This document shows, in pieces, positions 16,709 to 24,567 of a DNA stretch of 64,000 nt (positions are counted from its first letter, which is position 1; each line of letters starts with the position of its first letter). The notes under the pieces are model-generated. The model was given only the letters and a program-made list of their open reading frames with translations, was not told the origin of the DNA and searched no databases. Both the position numbers and the translations under genes were made by a program. The stretch lies in contig JAFUBX010000011.1 of the NCBI GenBank assembly GCA_017459985.1, positions 164,540 to 228,539 of the forward strand, written 5' to 3'. This DNA is from Parasporobacterium sp. (GTDB lineage Bacteria > Bacillota > Clostridia > Lachnospirales > Lachnospiraceae).

Positions 16709-17932
16709 TTATTCTTTATTTGCCTGATCGACCATCGCCTGCACCTTGATCGGGAGTCCGTACAGATTGATAAATCCGTTGGCGTCGGTCTGATCATAAT
16801 CGCTGGCACCGAAGGTTGCGATCTCTTCACTGTAAAGAGAGTATTTGCTCCAGATGCCGGCTTTGATGATATTGCCTTTGTATAATTTCAGTTTCACCCG
16901 TCCGGTGACCTTTTCCTGCGTCTTGTCCACAAAGGCGGACAGAGCTTCCCTCAGCGGTGTAAACCACTGGCCGTTGTACACCACCTCAGCGAAGGTAATG
17001 GCCAGCTTCTGCTTCTCATGAAGAGTCATTTTGTCGAGGCAGACACTCTCCAGGGCTTCGTGGGCCTTATACATGATGGTTCCTCCCGGGGTCTCATAGA
17101 CTCCGCGGCATTTCATGCCCACCAGACGGTTCTCCACGATATCCGTGATACCGATGCCGTTTCTTCCGCCCGCTTCATTCAGCTTCGTAAGAAGGGCTGC
17201 TGCCGAAAGTCTTTCCCCATTCAGAGCGACCGGAGTTCCCTGCTCGAAATCGATTGTAATGTATTCCGGCTGATCCGGAGCGGTGATGGGGGATACTCCC
17301 ATTTCCAGGAATCCGTCCTTTTCGTACAGCGGCTCATTGCCGGTATCCTCCAGGTCCAGGCCTTCGTGGGACAGATGCCAGATATTCTTATCCTTGGAAT
17401 AATTGGTCTCCCGGTTGATCCGGAGAGGCACCTGATGGGCTTCCGCGTAATCAATCTCCTCTTCCCGGGACTGGATGGACCACTCCCGCCAGGGGGCGAT
17501 GATCGGAAGATCAGGAGCAAAATGTTTGAATGCCAGTTCAAACCGTACCTGATCATTGCCCTTTCCCGTGCAGCCGTGGCAGATGGCATCCGCGCCTTCC
17601 TTGCGGGCAATCTCCACCAGTCCCTTTGCGATGCAGGGGCGGGCGGTGCTGGTTCCCAGCAGATAATCTTCATATACGGCGCCGGCCTTCATGGTGGGGA
17701 TGATATAATTTTCTACATAATCATCCACCAGATCCAGCACATAGAGTTTGGAGGCTCCGGTTTTAAGGGCTTTCTCCTCCAGGCCCTCCAGTTCGCTGTC
17801 CTGGCCGACATTCCCGGCGACTGCGATCACTTCACAGTTGTTATAGTTTTCCTTGAGCCAGGGAATGATAATGGAGGTATCGAGACCTCCGGAATATGCT
17901 AATACAACTTTTTTGATTTCCGACTTATTCAT
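16709..17932 (-). CDS. argG: argininosuccinate synthase
   Basis: 407 residues. The ATP pyrophosphatase P-loop [12 protein letters not shown] is at residues 9-20. [28 protein letters not shown] and the tail contacts are intact. It condenses citrulline and aspartate. It is the first gene of the arg-his operon and has its own promoter in the 64-base gap behind the ABC transporter. Early arginine genes (argCJBDF) are not in the window. Confidence 0.97.
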   Translation of the reverse strand: MNKSEIKKVVLAYSGGLDTSIIIPWLKENYNNCEVIAVAGNVGQDSELEGLEEKALKTGASKLYVLDLVDDYVENYIIPTMKAGAVYEDYLLGTSTARPCIAKGLVEIARKEGADAICHGCTGKGNDQVRFELAFKHFAPDLPIIAPWREWSIQSREEEIDYAEAHQVPLRINRETNYSKDKNIWHLSHEGLDLEDTGNEPLYEKDGFLEMGVSPITAPDQPEYITIDFEQGTPVALNGERLSAAALLTKLNEAGGRNGIGITDIVENRLVGMKCRGVYETPGGTIMYKAHEALESVCLDKMTLHEKQKLAITFAEVVYNGQWFTPLREALSAFVDKTQEKVTGRVKLKLYKGNIIKAGIWSKYSLYSEEIATFGASDYDQTDANGFINLYGLPIKVQAMVDQANKE

Positions 17933-17962
17933 TTACTTCTTATCTCCTGCTGTATTTATAGT

Positions 17963-17990
17963 ATTATACCCGATTGTCCGGACAAAACAA
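17963..17990 (-). promoter_or_regulatory. argG operon promoter with an embedded 12-bp palindrome
   Basis: On the minus strand TTGTTT (17985-17990), a 16-base spacer and a perfect TATAAT (17963-17968). The spacer is almost filled by the perfect palindrome TTGTCCGGACAA (17974-17985), well placed for a repressor. The palindrome does not resemble a canonical ARG box. Confidence 0.7.
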
Positions 17991-17996
17991 TCATAT

Positions 17997-18743
17997 TTAT
18001 ATCAGAACCTTCGAAAGAAATTCCTGCAGACGCGGGTCCTTCGGATGGGCGAAAAACTCCGCCGGCGAGTTCTCTTCCCGGATCTGCCCGCTGTCAAAAA
18101 AGATCACCCGGCTTCCGACTTCTTTGGCAAATCCCATCTCATGGGTCACGACGATCATGGTCATGCCCTCCCGTGCCAGCTCCTTCATGATATCCAGAAC
18201 CTCTCCGACCATTTCCGGGTCCAGAGCGGAGGTGGGCTCGTCAAACAGCATCACATCCGGATCCATCGCCAGGGCTCTGGCAATGGCGATCCTCTGCTTT
18301 TGTCCGCCGGAGAGCATGGCAGGATATTCTTCTGCCTTATCCTCCAGGTGAACCATCCGGAGAAGTTCCATGGCCTTCTTCCGGCCCTCTTCCTTGCTGA
18401 TCCCCTTCAGCTTCACCGGAGCCAGCATGATATTGCCCAGCACGGTCATATGAGGGAACAGATTAAAATGCTGAAAGACCATCCCCATTTTCTGGCGGTG
18501 GATATTGACATTGACCTTGCTGTCATTGATATCCTCCCCCTCAAAGATGATCTTTCCTTCGGTAGGAAGCTCCAGCAGATTCAGGCTTTTCAGAAAGGTG
18601 GATTTCCCGCATCCGGAGGGACCGATGATTACCACCACTTCTCCTTTCCGGATATCGATATCCACCCCGTCGATTGCCTTTACCGCTCCGTCATTATAGT
18701 ATTTTTTCAGGCCTCTGACCTGGATCAGTGCATCATTGTCCAT
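17997..18743 (-). CDS. polar amino-acid ABC transporter, ATP-binding protein
   Basis: 248 residues of the GlnQ/ArtP/HisP family. Walker [11 protein letters not shown]-loop [13 protein letters not shown], signature [15 protein letters not shown], Walker [14 protein letters not shown] and H-loop VTHEMGFA are all intact. It powers uptake through the adjacent permease. The stop is 64 bases before argG. The substrate is inferred as arginine, histidine or another polar amino acid from context, not from motifs. Confidence 0.93.
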   Translation of the reverse strand: MDNDALIQVRGLKKYYNDGAVKAIDGVDIDIRKGEVVVIIGPSGCGKSTFLKSLNLLELPTEGKIIFEGEDINDSKVNVNIHRQKMGMVFQHFNLFPHMTVLGNIMLAPVKLKGISKEEGRKKAMELLRMVHLEDKAEEYPAMLSGGQKQRIAIARALAMDPDVMLFDEPTSALDPEMVGEVLDIMKELAREGMTMIVVTHEMGFAKEVGSRVIFFDSGQIREENSPAEFFAHPKDPRLQEFLSKVLI

Positions 18744-18746
18744 AAC

Positions 18747-19484
18747 TTACCGTCTCTCTCCTTTTCGCAGTCTCTTCTCAATGATCCTGAGGATCCTGGT
18801 CAGGATGATCACGATGATCAGATAGACCACGGCCACTGCGATCAGAGGCACGAACGCCTCAAATGTCCTGCCTCTGATCTTGTCACCGGCTTTGGTCAGA
18901 TCCATAACCCCCACATAACCGGCGACCGAGGTCTCCTTGATCAGGACGATCAGTTCATTGAACAGGGTGGGAAGCACCACTTTCACCGCCTGGGGGATGA
19001 TGATAAAGATCATGGTCTGGATGTAATTGAATCCCAGAGACCGTCCTGCCTCAATCTGCCCTTCGTCGATGGACATGATGCCGCTCCGGAAGATCTCCGC
19101 AACATAGGCCCCGGAATTGATTCCGAAGGCGATGACCGCTACCAGCACACCGTTGGTCACATTCACCAGAATGACGAAATACATGATCATCAGCTGGACC
19201 ACCACCGGGGTTCCCCGGATCACGGTCAGAAACAGGTTGCAGATAAAGTTGCCGATCCGGAGCAGTACATAAGAAAGGCCGCCCTTTTTCTTCATGGACG
19301 CGCCATTCATATCATAGGTGGAACGGACTGCTGCAATGATGATTCCCAGAACAATCCCGATCAGAAGCGCGAAGATCGTGATGATCATGGTATTGCCGAG
19401 ACCTTCCAGCATCCATTTCCACCTGTTGTCCTCTATGAAACACCGGTTAAATGCATCTGCGATGCTGTGAAACCATTCTGCCAT
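18747..19484 (-). CDS. polar amino-acid ABC transporter, permease
   Basis: 245 residues with about five membrane helices, His/Glu/Gln-type TM domain. The coupling EAA-type loop is GRSLGFNYIQTMIFIIIPQAVKVVLP-like (about residues 140-170). An insert of about 20 charged residues (DMNGASMKKKGGLSYV) lies in the first cytoplasmic loop. One permease probably forms a homodimer. It is separated by 3 bases from the ATPase gene and by 26 from the binding-protein gene. Confidence 0.92.
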   Translation of the reverse strand: MAEWFHSIADAFNRCFIEDNRWKWMLEGLGNTMIITIFALLIGIVLGIIIAAVRSTYDMNGASMKKKGGLSYVLLRIGNFICNLFLTVIRGTPVVVQLMIMYFVILVNVTNGVLVAVIAFGINSGAYVAEIFRSGIMSIDEGQIEAGRSLGFNYIQTMIFIIIPQAVKVVLPTLFNELIVLIKETSVAGYVGVMDLTKAGDKIRGRTFEAFVPLIAVAVVYLIIVIILTRILRIIEKRLRKGERR

Positions 19485-19510
19485 AAATATGATTCCTGTT
19501 CCCGGAAAGA

Positions 19511-20287
19511 TTATTCTGCTTCTTCCGCAGTGATGTATTTGTCAACGATTTCCTGAAGCGCTCCGGACTCCTGAAGCTGCGCGATCACGCCGTTGATGGC
19601 TGCAAGCAGGTCTTCATTTTCCTTGGCGATGCAGATTGCGTATTCTTCGGTTACATATTCGGTATCCAGGATCTTCAGTCCCTGTGCTGCTGCCACATAG
19701 GATTTGGCGGGCTCGTTGTCGATGACGACACAGTCCACTTTGCCTGCAATCAGAGCCTGCACGGCTTCCGCACCGTTTCTGTATTCGGTTACCATATCAT
19801 CGCCGAAATCATCACAGCAGTAGATATCGCCGGTGGTATCCTGCTGCACGCCGATCTTATGGCCTTCCAGATCGTCCACAGACTGGATCTCGGAATCTTC
19901 CTTTACGATAATGACCTGAACTGCGGTTGCGTAGGTCTCGGAGAAATTGACGCTCTGCAGACGCTCTTCCGTTTTGGTCATACCCGCAATGCCGATATCG
20001 TATTTGCCGGACTGTACGCCGCCGATAATGGAACCGAATTCCACATCATTGACGACGAGTTCCAGTCCCAGCTGTTCTGCGATTGCTCCGGCGATCTCAA
20101 TATCGATTCCTGCAAATCCGTCGCCTTCCTTATACTCATAGGGCGGGAATTCGGCGTTGGTCGCGATGTTCAGGCTTCCTTCCTGCACCGTCTTCACGGC
20201 TGCCGGTTCTGCGGCGAATACGGTCATGGATAATGTCATAACTGCTGCCAGAAGCGCAGCAACGATGGATAAAGATACTTTCTTCAT
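19511..20287 (-). CDS. polar amino-acid ABC transporter, substrate-binding protein
   Basis: 258 residues, family-3 periplasmic-type binding protein. Landmarks are NIATNAEFPPYEYKEGDGFAG, GFDIEI-like GIDIEIAGAIAEQLG, KYDIGIAGMTKTEERLQSVNFSE and IGVQQDTTGD. A Sec signal peptide (about 1-25, ending VFAAEPA) has no lipobox cysteine. That is unusual for a monoderm binding protein, which is normally a lipoprotein. It is the first gene of the transporter operon, with the strongest ribosome site (CGGAGGAA). Confidence 0.92.
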   Translation of the reverse strand: MKKVSLSIVAALLAAVMTLSMTVFAAEPAAVKTVQEGSLNIATNAEFPPYEYKEGDGFAGIDIEIAGAIAEQLGLELVVNDVEFGSIIGGVQSGKYDIGIAGMTKTEERLQSVNFSETYATAVQVIIVKEDSEIQSVDDLEGHKIGVQQDTTGDIYCCDDFGDDMVTEYRNGAEAVQALIAGKVDCVVIDNEPAKSYVAAAQGLKILDTEYVTEEYAICIAKENEDLLAAINGVIAQLQESGALQEIVDKYITAEEAE

Positions 20288-20321
20288 GATTTTTCCTCCG
20301 TTTCATGCTTGATGATTTCCG

Positions 20322-20367
20322 CTTTTTATGCATCCTATTACCATTTTATACACTTTTTATGCATAAA
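20322..20367 (-). promoter_or_regulatory. two ARG-box-like repeats between promoter and binding-protein gene
   Basis: ATGCATAAAAAG occurs twice as a direct repeat (minus-strand reading; forward 20353-20364 and 20322-20333), 31 bases apart, about three helical turns. The promoter-proximal copy is inside the perfect palindrome TTTATGCATAAA (20356-20367), and a third imperfect copy GTGTATAAAATG lies between. Gram-positive ARG boxes are AT-rich palindromes of this type. ArgR binding is an inference. Confidence 0.5.
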
Positions 20368-20382
20368 TCAGCCATGGTGAAC

Positions 20383-20410
20383 ATTATAGCATCATTTCAA
20401 TTATTATCAA
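20383..20410 (-). promoter_or_regulatory. sigma-A promoter of the amino-acid ABC operon
   Basis: TTGATA (20405-20410), a 16-base spacer and TATAAT (20383-20388) on the minus strand. The predicted start, near 20376, places the ARG-box-like repeats from about +9 to +54. Confidence 0.75.
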
Positions 20411-20424
20411 CTGTATTCTTCGAA

Positions 20425-20453
20425 TTGAAAATAAACTTTTCATATGATAATAT
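20425..20453 (+). promoter_or_regulatory. sigma-A promoter of the secreted duplicated-domain protein
   Basis: TTGAAA (20425-20430), a 17-base spacer and TAATAT (20448-20453) in the same divergent region. Confidence 0.65.
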
Positions 20454-20502
20454 CAAATTGTATTTATTATCATCATACCGCATAAAACGGAGGAGGATTT
20501 GC

Positions 20503-21921
20503 ATGAAAAAATTAGTCAAGATTTTTGTATGCCTGACCCTTGCGGCTGTCCTGTGCTTTGGTATGGGAATGGCTGCTTTTGCAGAGGATGCCCAGGGATC
20601 TGATTCACTGGATGATCTGCTGAGTCTGCTCGCATCCCTGAATTCCGGTGATGAAACCGAAGAAGACAGCAATGCTGACGGAATGTACCAATTAAGGAAC
20701 ATGACCTTTGCCGTGCCGGAGGGAATGCAGCTTCTTTACGGAAGCGAAGCTGACGACAGTTATACCTTTATGTCGTCTGATTTTTCTTCGGTCCTGACCC
20801 TTTCCTTTACGGAAGCCGGCGAAGATGAGAACATTGATCTGCATGACGAAGATAATGTTGCCATCCTGACGGAGATCATCAGCGAGAACGGCGAGATTCT
20901 GGGAACGGACTACACCGATATCGACGGCCATACGGTTCTTCTGATCGTATATGAGTCAACGGCAGGCGAACTTACGGGTGTCACCGAGAATGCCCTGGTG
21001 GAACTGGAAAACGGAATCGTATCCATTTCCTATTACTCTCCTGCAGAGGATGCCGACGTGGCCTTCGGAGATTTTCTTAACAATATTTACATCGGTGAAA
21101 CACAGTCCGGCCCGGCCGCTCCGGTTGACGAGCCTTCAAAGGAAGCCCCGGTTCCGGTGGCTGCTGTCGGCGGAGAGATGGTACTGATCGATGATGAGAT
21201 CTGCACCGTGTCCCTGAAGAGTTTCAGCTCCGAGGATTCCTATTACGGCTATGTGGTCAAGGTCTTTATCGAGAACAAAACCGATAAGAATCTCTACTTT
21301 ACCACAGACTATGTTTCCATGAATGATTATATTCTGGACTGCTACTGGGGCGAGACTGTCTCCTCCGGCCATAAGTCCAATTCGGAAATGAATTTCTACA
21401 AGGATGATATGGAATTAAACGGCATCACCGATGTCCGTTCCATCGCCTTTACCCTGAGTGCCCGGGACGACGATGACTGGTCAAACATGCTGGAGCAGGA
21501 GACCTTTACCATCTATCCCTATGGAGAGGATGTTCCGGAGCAGGCTCCCCAGGAGTTTGAGGATAACGATCTGGTTCTGGTGGATGAAAACGGGATCCGG
21601 ATGATCCTCACCGGATTTGATGACACCGATGATTATTCCTTCAAGGCTTCTGTCTACCTGGAGAACAATACCGACAAGAATCTGCGGTTCAGCCTCGGCA
21701 ATGCCACCGCGGTCAACGGATACGAGATCGGATCCTATATGTATGAATACATCCCGTCAGGAAAGAAGACAAATGCGTATATGACCTGGTACTGGGATGA
21801 TCTGCATGAAAATGACATCGATACCGTGGAAGATCTGGAACTGGACATCGACATCAGTGATTACGATGATTTCTGGGCCGATCCGGTCTATGAAGCCCTG
21901 GTGTCTGTGACGGTGGAATAA
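20503..21921 (+). CDS. secreted protein of unknown function with a duplicated C-terminal beta domain
   Basis: 472 residues from an ATG with a GGAGGA site. A Sec signal peptide (1-27, ending AAFA) is followed by an acidic stretch, an N-terminal domain (about 55-200) that looks like a small alpha/beta lipoprotein-type fold, a Pro/Ala linker, and two homologous domains (about 226-345 and 350-472). The shared core is VKVFIENKTDKNLYF and ASVYLENNTDKNLRF, with similar SGHKSN and SGKKTN turns. The repeats resemble Ig-like DUF4352/DUF5105-type extracellular domains. I do not recognise a function. The protein is very acidic, and a strong terminator follows. Confidence 0.75.
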   Translation: MKKLVKIFVCLTLAAVLCFGMGMAAFAEDAQGSDSLDDLLSLLASLNSGDETEEDSNADGMYQLRNMTFAVPEGMQLLYGSEADDSYTFMSSDFSSVLTLSFTEAGEDENIDLHDEDNVAILTEIISENGEILGTDYTDIDGHTVLLIVYESTAGELTGVTENALVELENGIVSISYYSPAEDADVAFGDFLNNIYIGETQSGPAAPVDEPSKEAPVPVAAVGGEMVLIDDEICTVSLKSFSSEDSYYGYVVKVFIENKTDKNLYFTTDYVSMNDYILDCYWGETVSSGHKSNSEMNFYKDDMELNGITDVRSIAFTLSARDDDDWSNMLEQETFTIYPYGEDVPEQAPQEFEDNDLVLVDENGIRMILTGFDDTDDYSFKASVYLENNTDKNLRFSLGNATAVNGYEIGSYMYEYIPSGKKTNAYMTWYWDDLHENDIDTVEDLELDIDISDYDDFWADPVYEALVSVTVE

Positions 21922-21967
21922 TTTCCCGCCGCAGCCCGGAAGACCAATTATTGTGTATTACGAAATA

Positions 21968-22005
21968 CAGCCCGCCGCATATTCCCTGCGGCGGACTGTT
22001 TTATT
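21968..22005 (+). terminator. Rho-independent terminator
   Basis: Stem CCGCCGCA (21972-21979) pairs with TGCGGCGG (21987-21994) over a 7-base loop, and the flanking ACAG/CTGT extends it past one mismatch. It is followed by a T-rich run. It can also stop convergent transcription from the SH3 gene at 22029. Confidence 0.85.
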
Positions 22006-22028
22006 TCCTGTCCCGGTTTTATGTTTTC

Positions 22029-22970
22029 TTACTGGTTTTCCGCTCTGGAAAATCCGGTCAGCTCCTCCGCTTTGGCGGCTCCGGAATAATACTCTTCTTT
22101 CAGACGGTCCGGCCGGGCGGGATCATACAGAAGGATCCACACCTCCGAACTGTCCGAAAGGCCATAGGCCACGATCCTGACTTCAGGACCCTCTCCATTA
22201 TGCAGCGGCCTTCGGATGTAATAAAAGGACTCCCTTCCCAGTTCCTCCCAGGTTTCCGGGTCATGAAGGATCACTTCCATCTGGTTTCGTTCCACCTTCA
22301 GAATCCGTCCTCCCTCCAGGTCCTTCCAGGCCCCCGGAAGGGCATCCGCAGCGGTCTGCGTCAGGGAAGCGCCGGAATCTGCGGTCTGTTCCGCTGCCGC
22401 TGATGCCATGATCAGCCGGTTGGAACGGATCCAGCCCTCGCTGCCGTCGGGTGTATAGACCTTGTACCAGGAGACGCCGGTCCCGGGAACCGGCTGAATC
22501 TCTTCAAAGAAATGCAGAAGTTCCCCTTCCTTCACCACGGCAGCCACCTTTGTGCTGTTGGGTTCCTTCACAAGCCGCAGGCTTCCCTTCCTGCTGGTCA
22601 GAATGATCACCGGTACGGCCTCCTGTGCCGGCTCCTGCAGAACTTCCTGAATCTCTCCCCTCAGGATCGACGCGTCGGTCAGGCAGATCCAACCCTCCAG
22701 GCCTTCATATTCACAAAGGCCCCAGTAATGTTCTGTGCCGGCTTCATAGGCCATATCCGTAATATGAAGAATGGTTTTCTCCGGGATCTCCGCCACCTGA
22801 TACGCCGACTCCGAGGCACTGTTCCGAAGGGGGGACGCGCCATGTCCCGGATTTACCCGGACATAAAAATCCGGAAGCGCATACTCTCCGCCCTCCCCGG
22901 CCAGACAGACCGGGCCGGTCAGAAGAAGGATTCCTGCCAGAACTGCCGCTATCATTCGGAAATATTTCAT
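22029..22970 (-). CDS. secreted SH3-like-repeat protein, third gene of the CARF operon
   Basis: 313 residues with a signal peptide (about 1-24). Two bacterial SH3-type segments follow. The first (about 34-105) contains YVRVNPGHGASPLRNSASE and EGLEGWICLTDASI; the second (about 122-190) contains GSLRLVKEPNSTKVAAVVKEG and GSEGWIRSNRLI. A C-terminal alpha/beta domain of unknown type ends the protein. SH3b domains commonly bind peptidoglycan. It starts 7 bases after the sigma-like gene, so the three genes are one transcript. Confidence 0.75.
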   Translation of the reverse strand: MKYFRMIAAVLAGILLLTGPVCLAGEGGEYALPDFYVRVNPGHGASPLRNSASESAYQVAEIPEKTILHITDMAYEAGTEHYWGLCEYEGLEGWICLTDASILRGEIQEVLQEPAQEAVPVIILTSRKGSLRLVKEPNSTKVAAVVKEGELLHFFEEIQPVPGTGVSWYKVYTPDGSEGWIRSNRLIMASAAAEQTADSGASLTQTAADALPGAWKDLEGGRILKVERNQMEVILHDPETWEELGRESFYYIRRPLHNGEGPEVRIVAYGLSDSSEVWILLYDPARPDRLKEEYYSGAAKAEELTGFSRAENQ

Positions 22971-22977
22971 ATGTCTT

Positions 22978-23850
22978 TCACCTCTCCAGCCTTTCCAGAA
23001 ACCGTTTCCAGATCTGCGTCAGATTTGCTTCTGATTTCCCCAGCAGTCTGCTGATCTCTTTGTTTCTGATCTCCGAGCCCTGCAGAATCACCCGGTCTCT
23101 GGTTTCTTTGTCAAAAAATACTCTCCTGCGGATCTCCTCCGCGTATTCTCCTTCCTGATCCCAGTGGACCAGAAGGCTGGTCAATTTGATTGCAAGGAGT
23201 CTGCGGGTTCCTTCCCGGGACTCCAGATATGCCTGTTCGCAGTGTTCCAGGAATTCCCGGATCGATTCCCGGGACAAAACCGTTTCCGTAAACTCCCCGC
23301 GATCCTTCAGGGTATCAAACAGGGTCAGGGACGCATCCTCCGCCGAAACCGGAGCGTCCCCGGACCGGGAAACAGAATGTTTATAGATCTCCACCGCTGT
23401 CTTCAGCTCTTCATGGGTCATGCCCAGTTCCCGGGTACAGGAATCCAGCACCTGCAGCATCCGGTCCGGGTCCACCTCCGGATGGGTTTCCAGATACTTC
23501 AGGACCGCCCGGGAGGCGGCTTTTTCCGTTCTGGAAAAATGGATTCCGGAGCTTTGTTCACTCAGCTTTTCTTCTGCTTCCGCGATCCGTATCCTCTTGC
23601 GGAAGGCTGCATTATAATAATGCAGAAACACCCCGTCCTGCGGCCGGTAATACTTCAGGCAGTCCGACAGCACTTCCACGATCTCCACGGCGTACTCCGC
23701 GTACTTGCCGGATTCTTCCGTCTTATACAGATAAATCATCTCAATCAGCCGGTTTTTCTCCCGTTCATATCCGGACGGATCCTTCTCCGGATCCATGGCA
23801 AAGAACGGGGAGCCGTTGATTCTTTCTTCGTATTGTTCTTTCCGTCCCAT
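22978..23850 (-). CDS. divergent sigma-factor-like HTH regulator
   Basis: 290 residues, mostly helical. The segment about 50-90 (YAEYAVEIVEVLSDCLKYY, then DGVFLHYYNAAFRKRI) looks like a degenerate sigma region 2. SSGIHFSRTEKAASRAVLKYL (100-120) is like the region 3 GI-[IR]-P/SR motif. The C-terminus IRNKEISRLLGKSEANLTQI (261-280) plus WKRFLERL is a clear region-4-type helix-turn-helix. A DNA-binding or RNA-polymerase-binding role is inferred; sequence is too diverged to name a class. It is 12 bases after the CARF gene and 7 before the SH3 gene. Confidence 0.65.
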   Translation of the reverse strand: MGRKEQYEERINGSPFFAMDPEKDPSGYEREKNRLIEMIYLYKTEESGKYAEYAVEIVEVLSDCLKYYRPQDGVFLHYYNAAFRKRIRIAEAEEKLSEQSSGIHFSRTEKAASRAVLKYLETHPEVDPDRMLQVLDSCTRELGMTHEELKTAVEIYKHSVSRSGDAPVSAEDASLTLFDTLKDRGEFTETVLSRESIREFLEHCEQAYLESREGTRRLLAIKLTSLLVHWDQEGEYAEEIRRRVFFDKETRDRVILQGSEIRNKEISRLLGKSEANLTQIWKRFLERLER

Positions 23851-23862
23851 GATCTGTCCGGT

Positions 23863-24483
23863 TTACAGTGCAATGATGGATCGCAGCAGGGTCCTTGCCC
23901 GGTCCGGGTCATTGCAGCTGAGGGTGTTGGTCAGGGAATGCAGGGAATACAGCGGGCTGAGGTCACAGATCCTTGTTTCCACCAGTTCATTCTTCTCATT
24001 AAAAAATCCCTGTCCGTAGATGATATGATCGACATGGCATCTCAGAAACCGCTCTGCAAAGGCCAGGGCGGAAAATTCCACAATCGGGAGGTCCTTGGGT
24101 CCGTAGGTCATGTCCAGGATGATGTGGGAATCATTTTCCATCTGTTCCACGATCCTGGCCATCAGTTTCTCATGGACGGATCTTTCTTCGGAAAACTCCG
24201 AGTCGGTCCTCAGAAACCGGATTGATGCTCCTGCCTTCTGACTGACTGCGTTCATCTCCTCTTCAAACAGACCCGCATTTTCGTCACTCCGATCATAGCC
24301 GCTTCTTTTCAGGATCAGGATACAGGTGATCTCATCCTCTTTTCGGATCTGTTCTTCCAGGAAAGCGATCACCGGAAATGCTACGGTGCGTTCTGAGACC
24401 TTCAGGGACGGTTCGCTGCTCTGATATCTTTTTCTCTGGATTGCGATGGTCATCGGAATATTAACAATAACGGTTCTTTTCAT
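23863..24483 (-). CDS. CARF-domain (TM1812-like) protein without an effector domain
   Basis: 206 residues from an ATG with AAGGAG at good spacing. It has a Rossmann-type first strand (RTVIVNIPM), a later strand EITCILILKRS, a helix, then HIILDMTYGPKDLPIVEFSA (120-139) and HVDHIIYGQGF (150-160). These correspond to the family motifs D-[IV]-T-H-G-[FY]-[RK]-x-[LM]-P and G-I-Y-Y-G of the TM1812 group of CRISPR-associated Rossmann fold proteins, which sense cyclic oligonucleotides in type III systems. The motif His is Tyr here. No nuclease or HTH is fused. The likely partner is the sigma-like protein encoded next. No cas gene or CRISPR lies in the window. Confidence 0.7.
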   Translation of the reverse strand: MKRTVIVNIPMTIAIQRKRYQSSEPSLKVSERTVAFPVIAFLEEQIRKEDEITCILILKRSGYDRSDENAGLFEEEMNAVSQKAGASIRFLRTDSEFSEERSVHEKLMARIVEQMENDSHIILDMTYGPKDLPIVEFSALAFAERFLRCHVDHIIYGQGFFNEKNELVETRICDLSPLYSLHSLTNTLSCNDPDRARTLLRSIIAL

Positions 24484-24567
24484 CTGTACGTTCTCCTTAA
24501 AACAGTTCTCGTGTTTCTTTCTATATAGAACCATTGTTTTCAGAATTCACTTTTCCGGATCTGTTTT

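Noticed and set aside
17853-19556. 567-codon plus-strand frame opposite the amino-acid ABC genes
   Set aside because: Shadow of conserved ABC genes; no ribosome site or recognisable domain.
24484-24567. Strong separate promoter for the CARF operon
   Set aside because: A TATATA box is visible but no acceptable -35 at 16-18 bases, so readthrough from the EamA-MATE transcript cannot be excluded.
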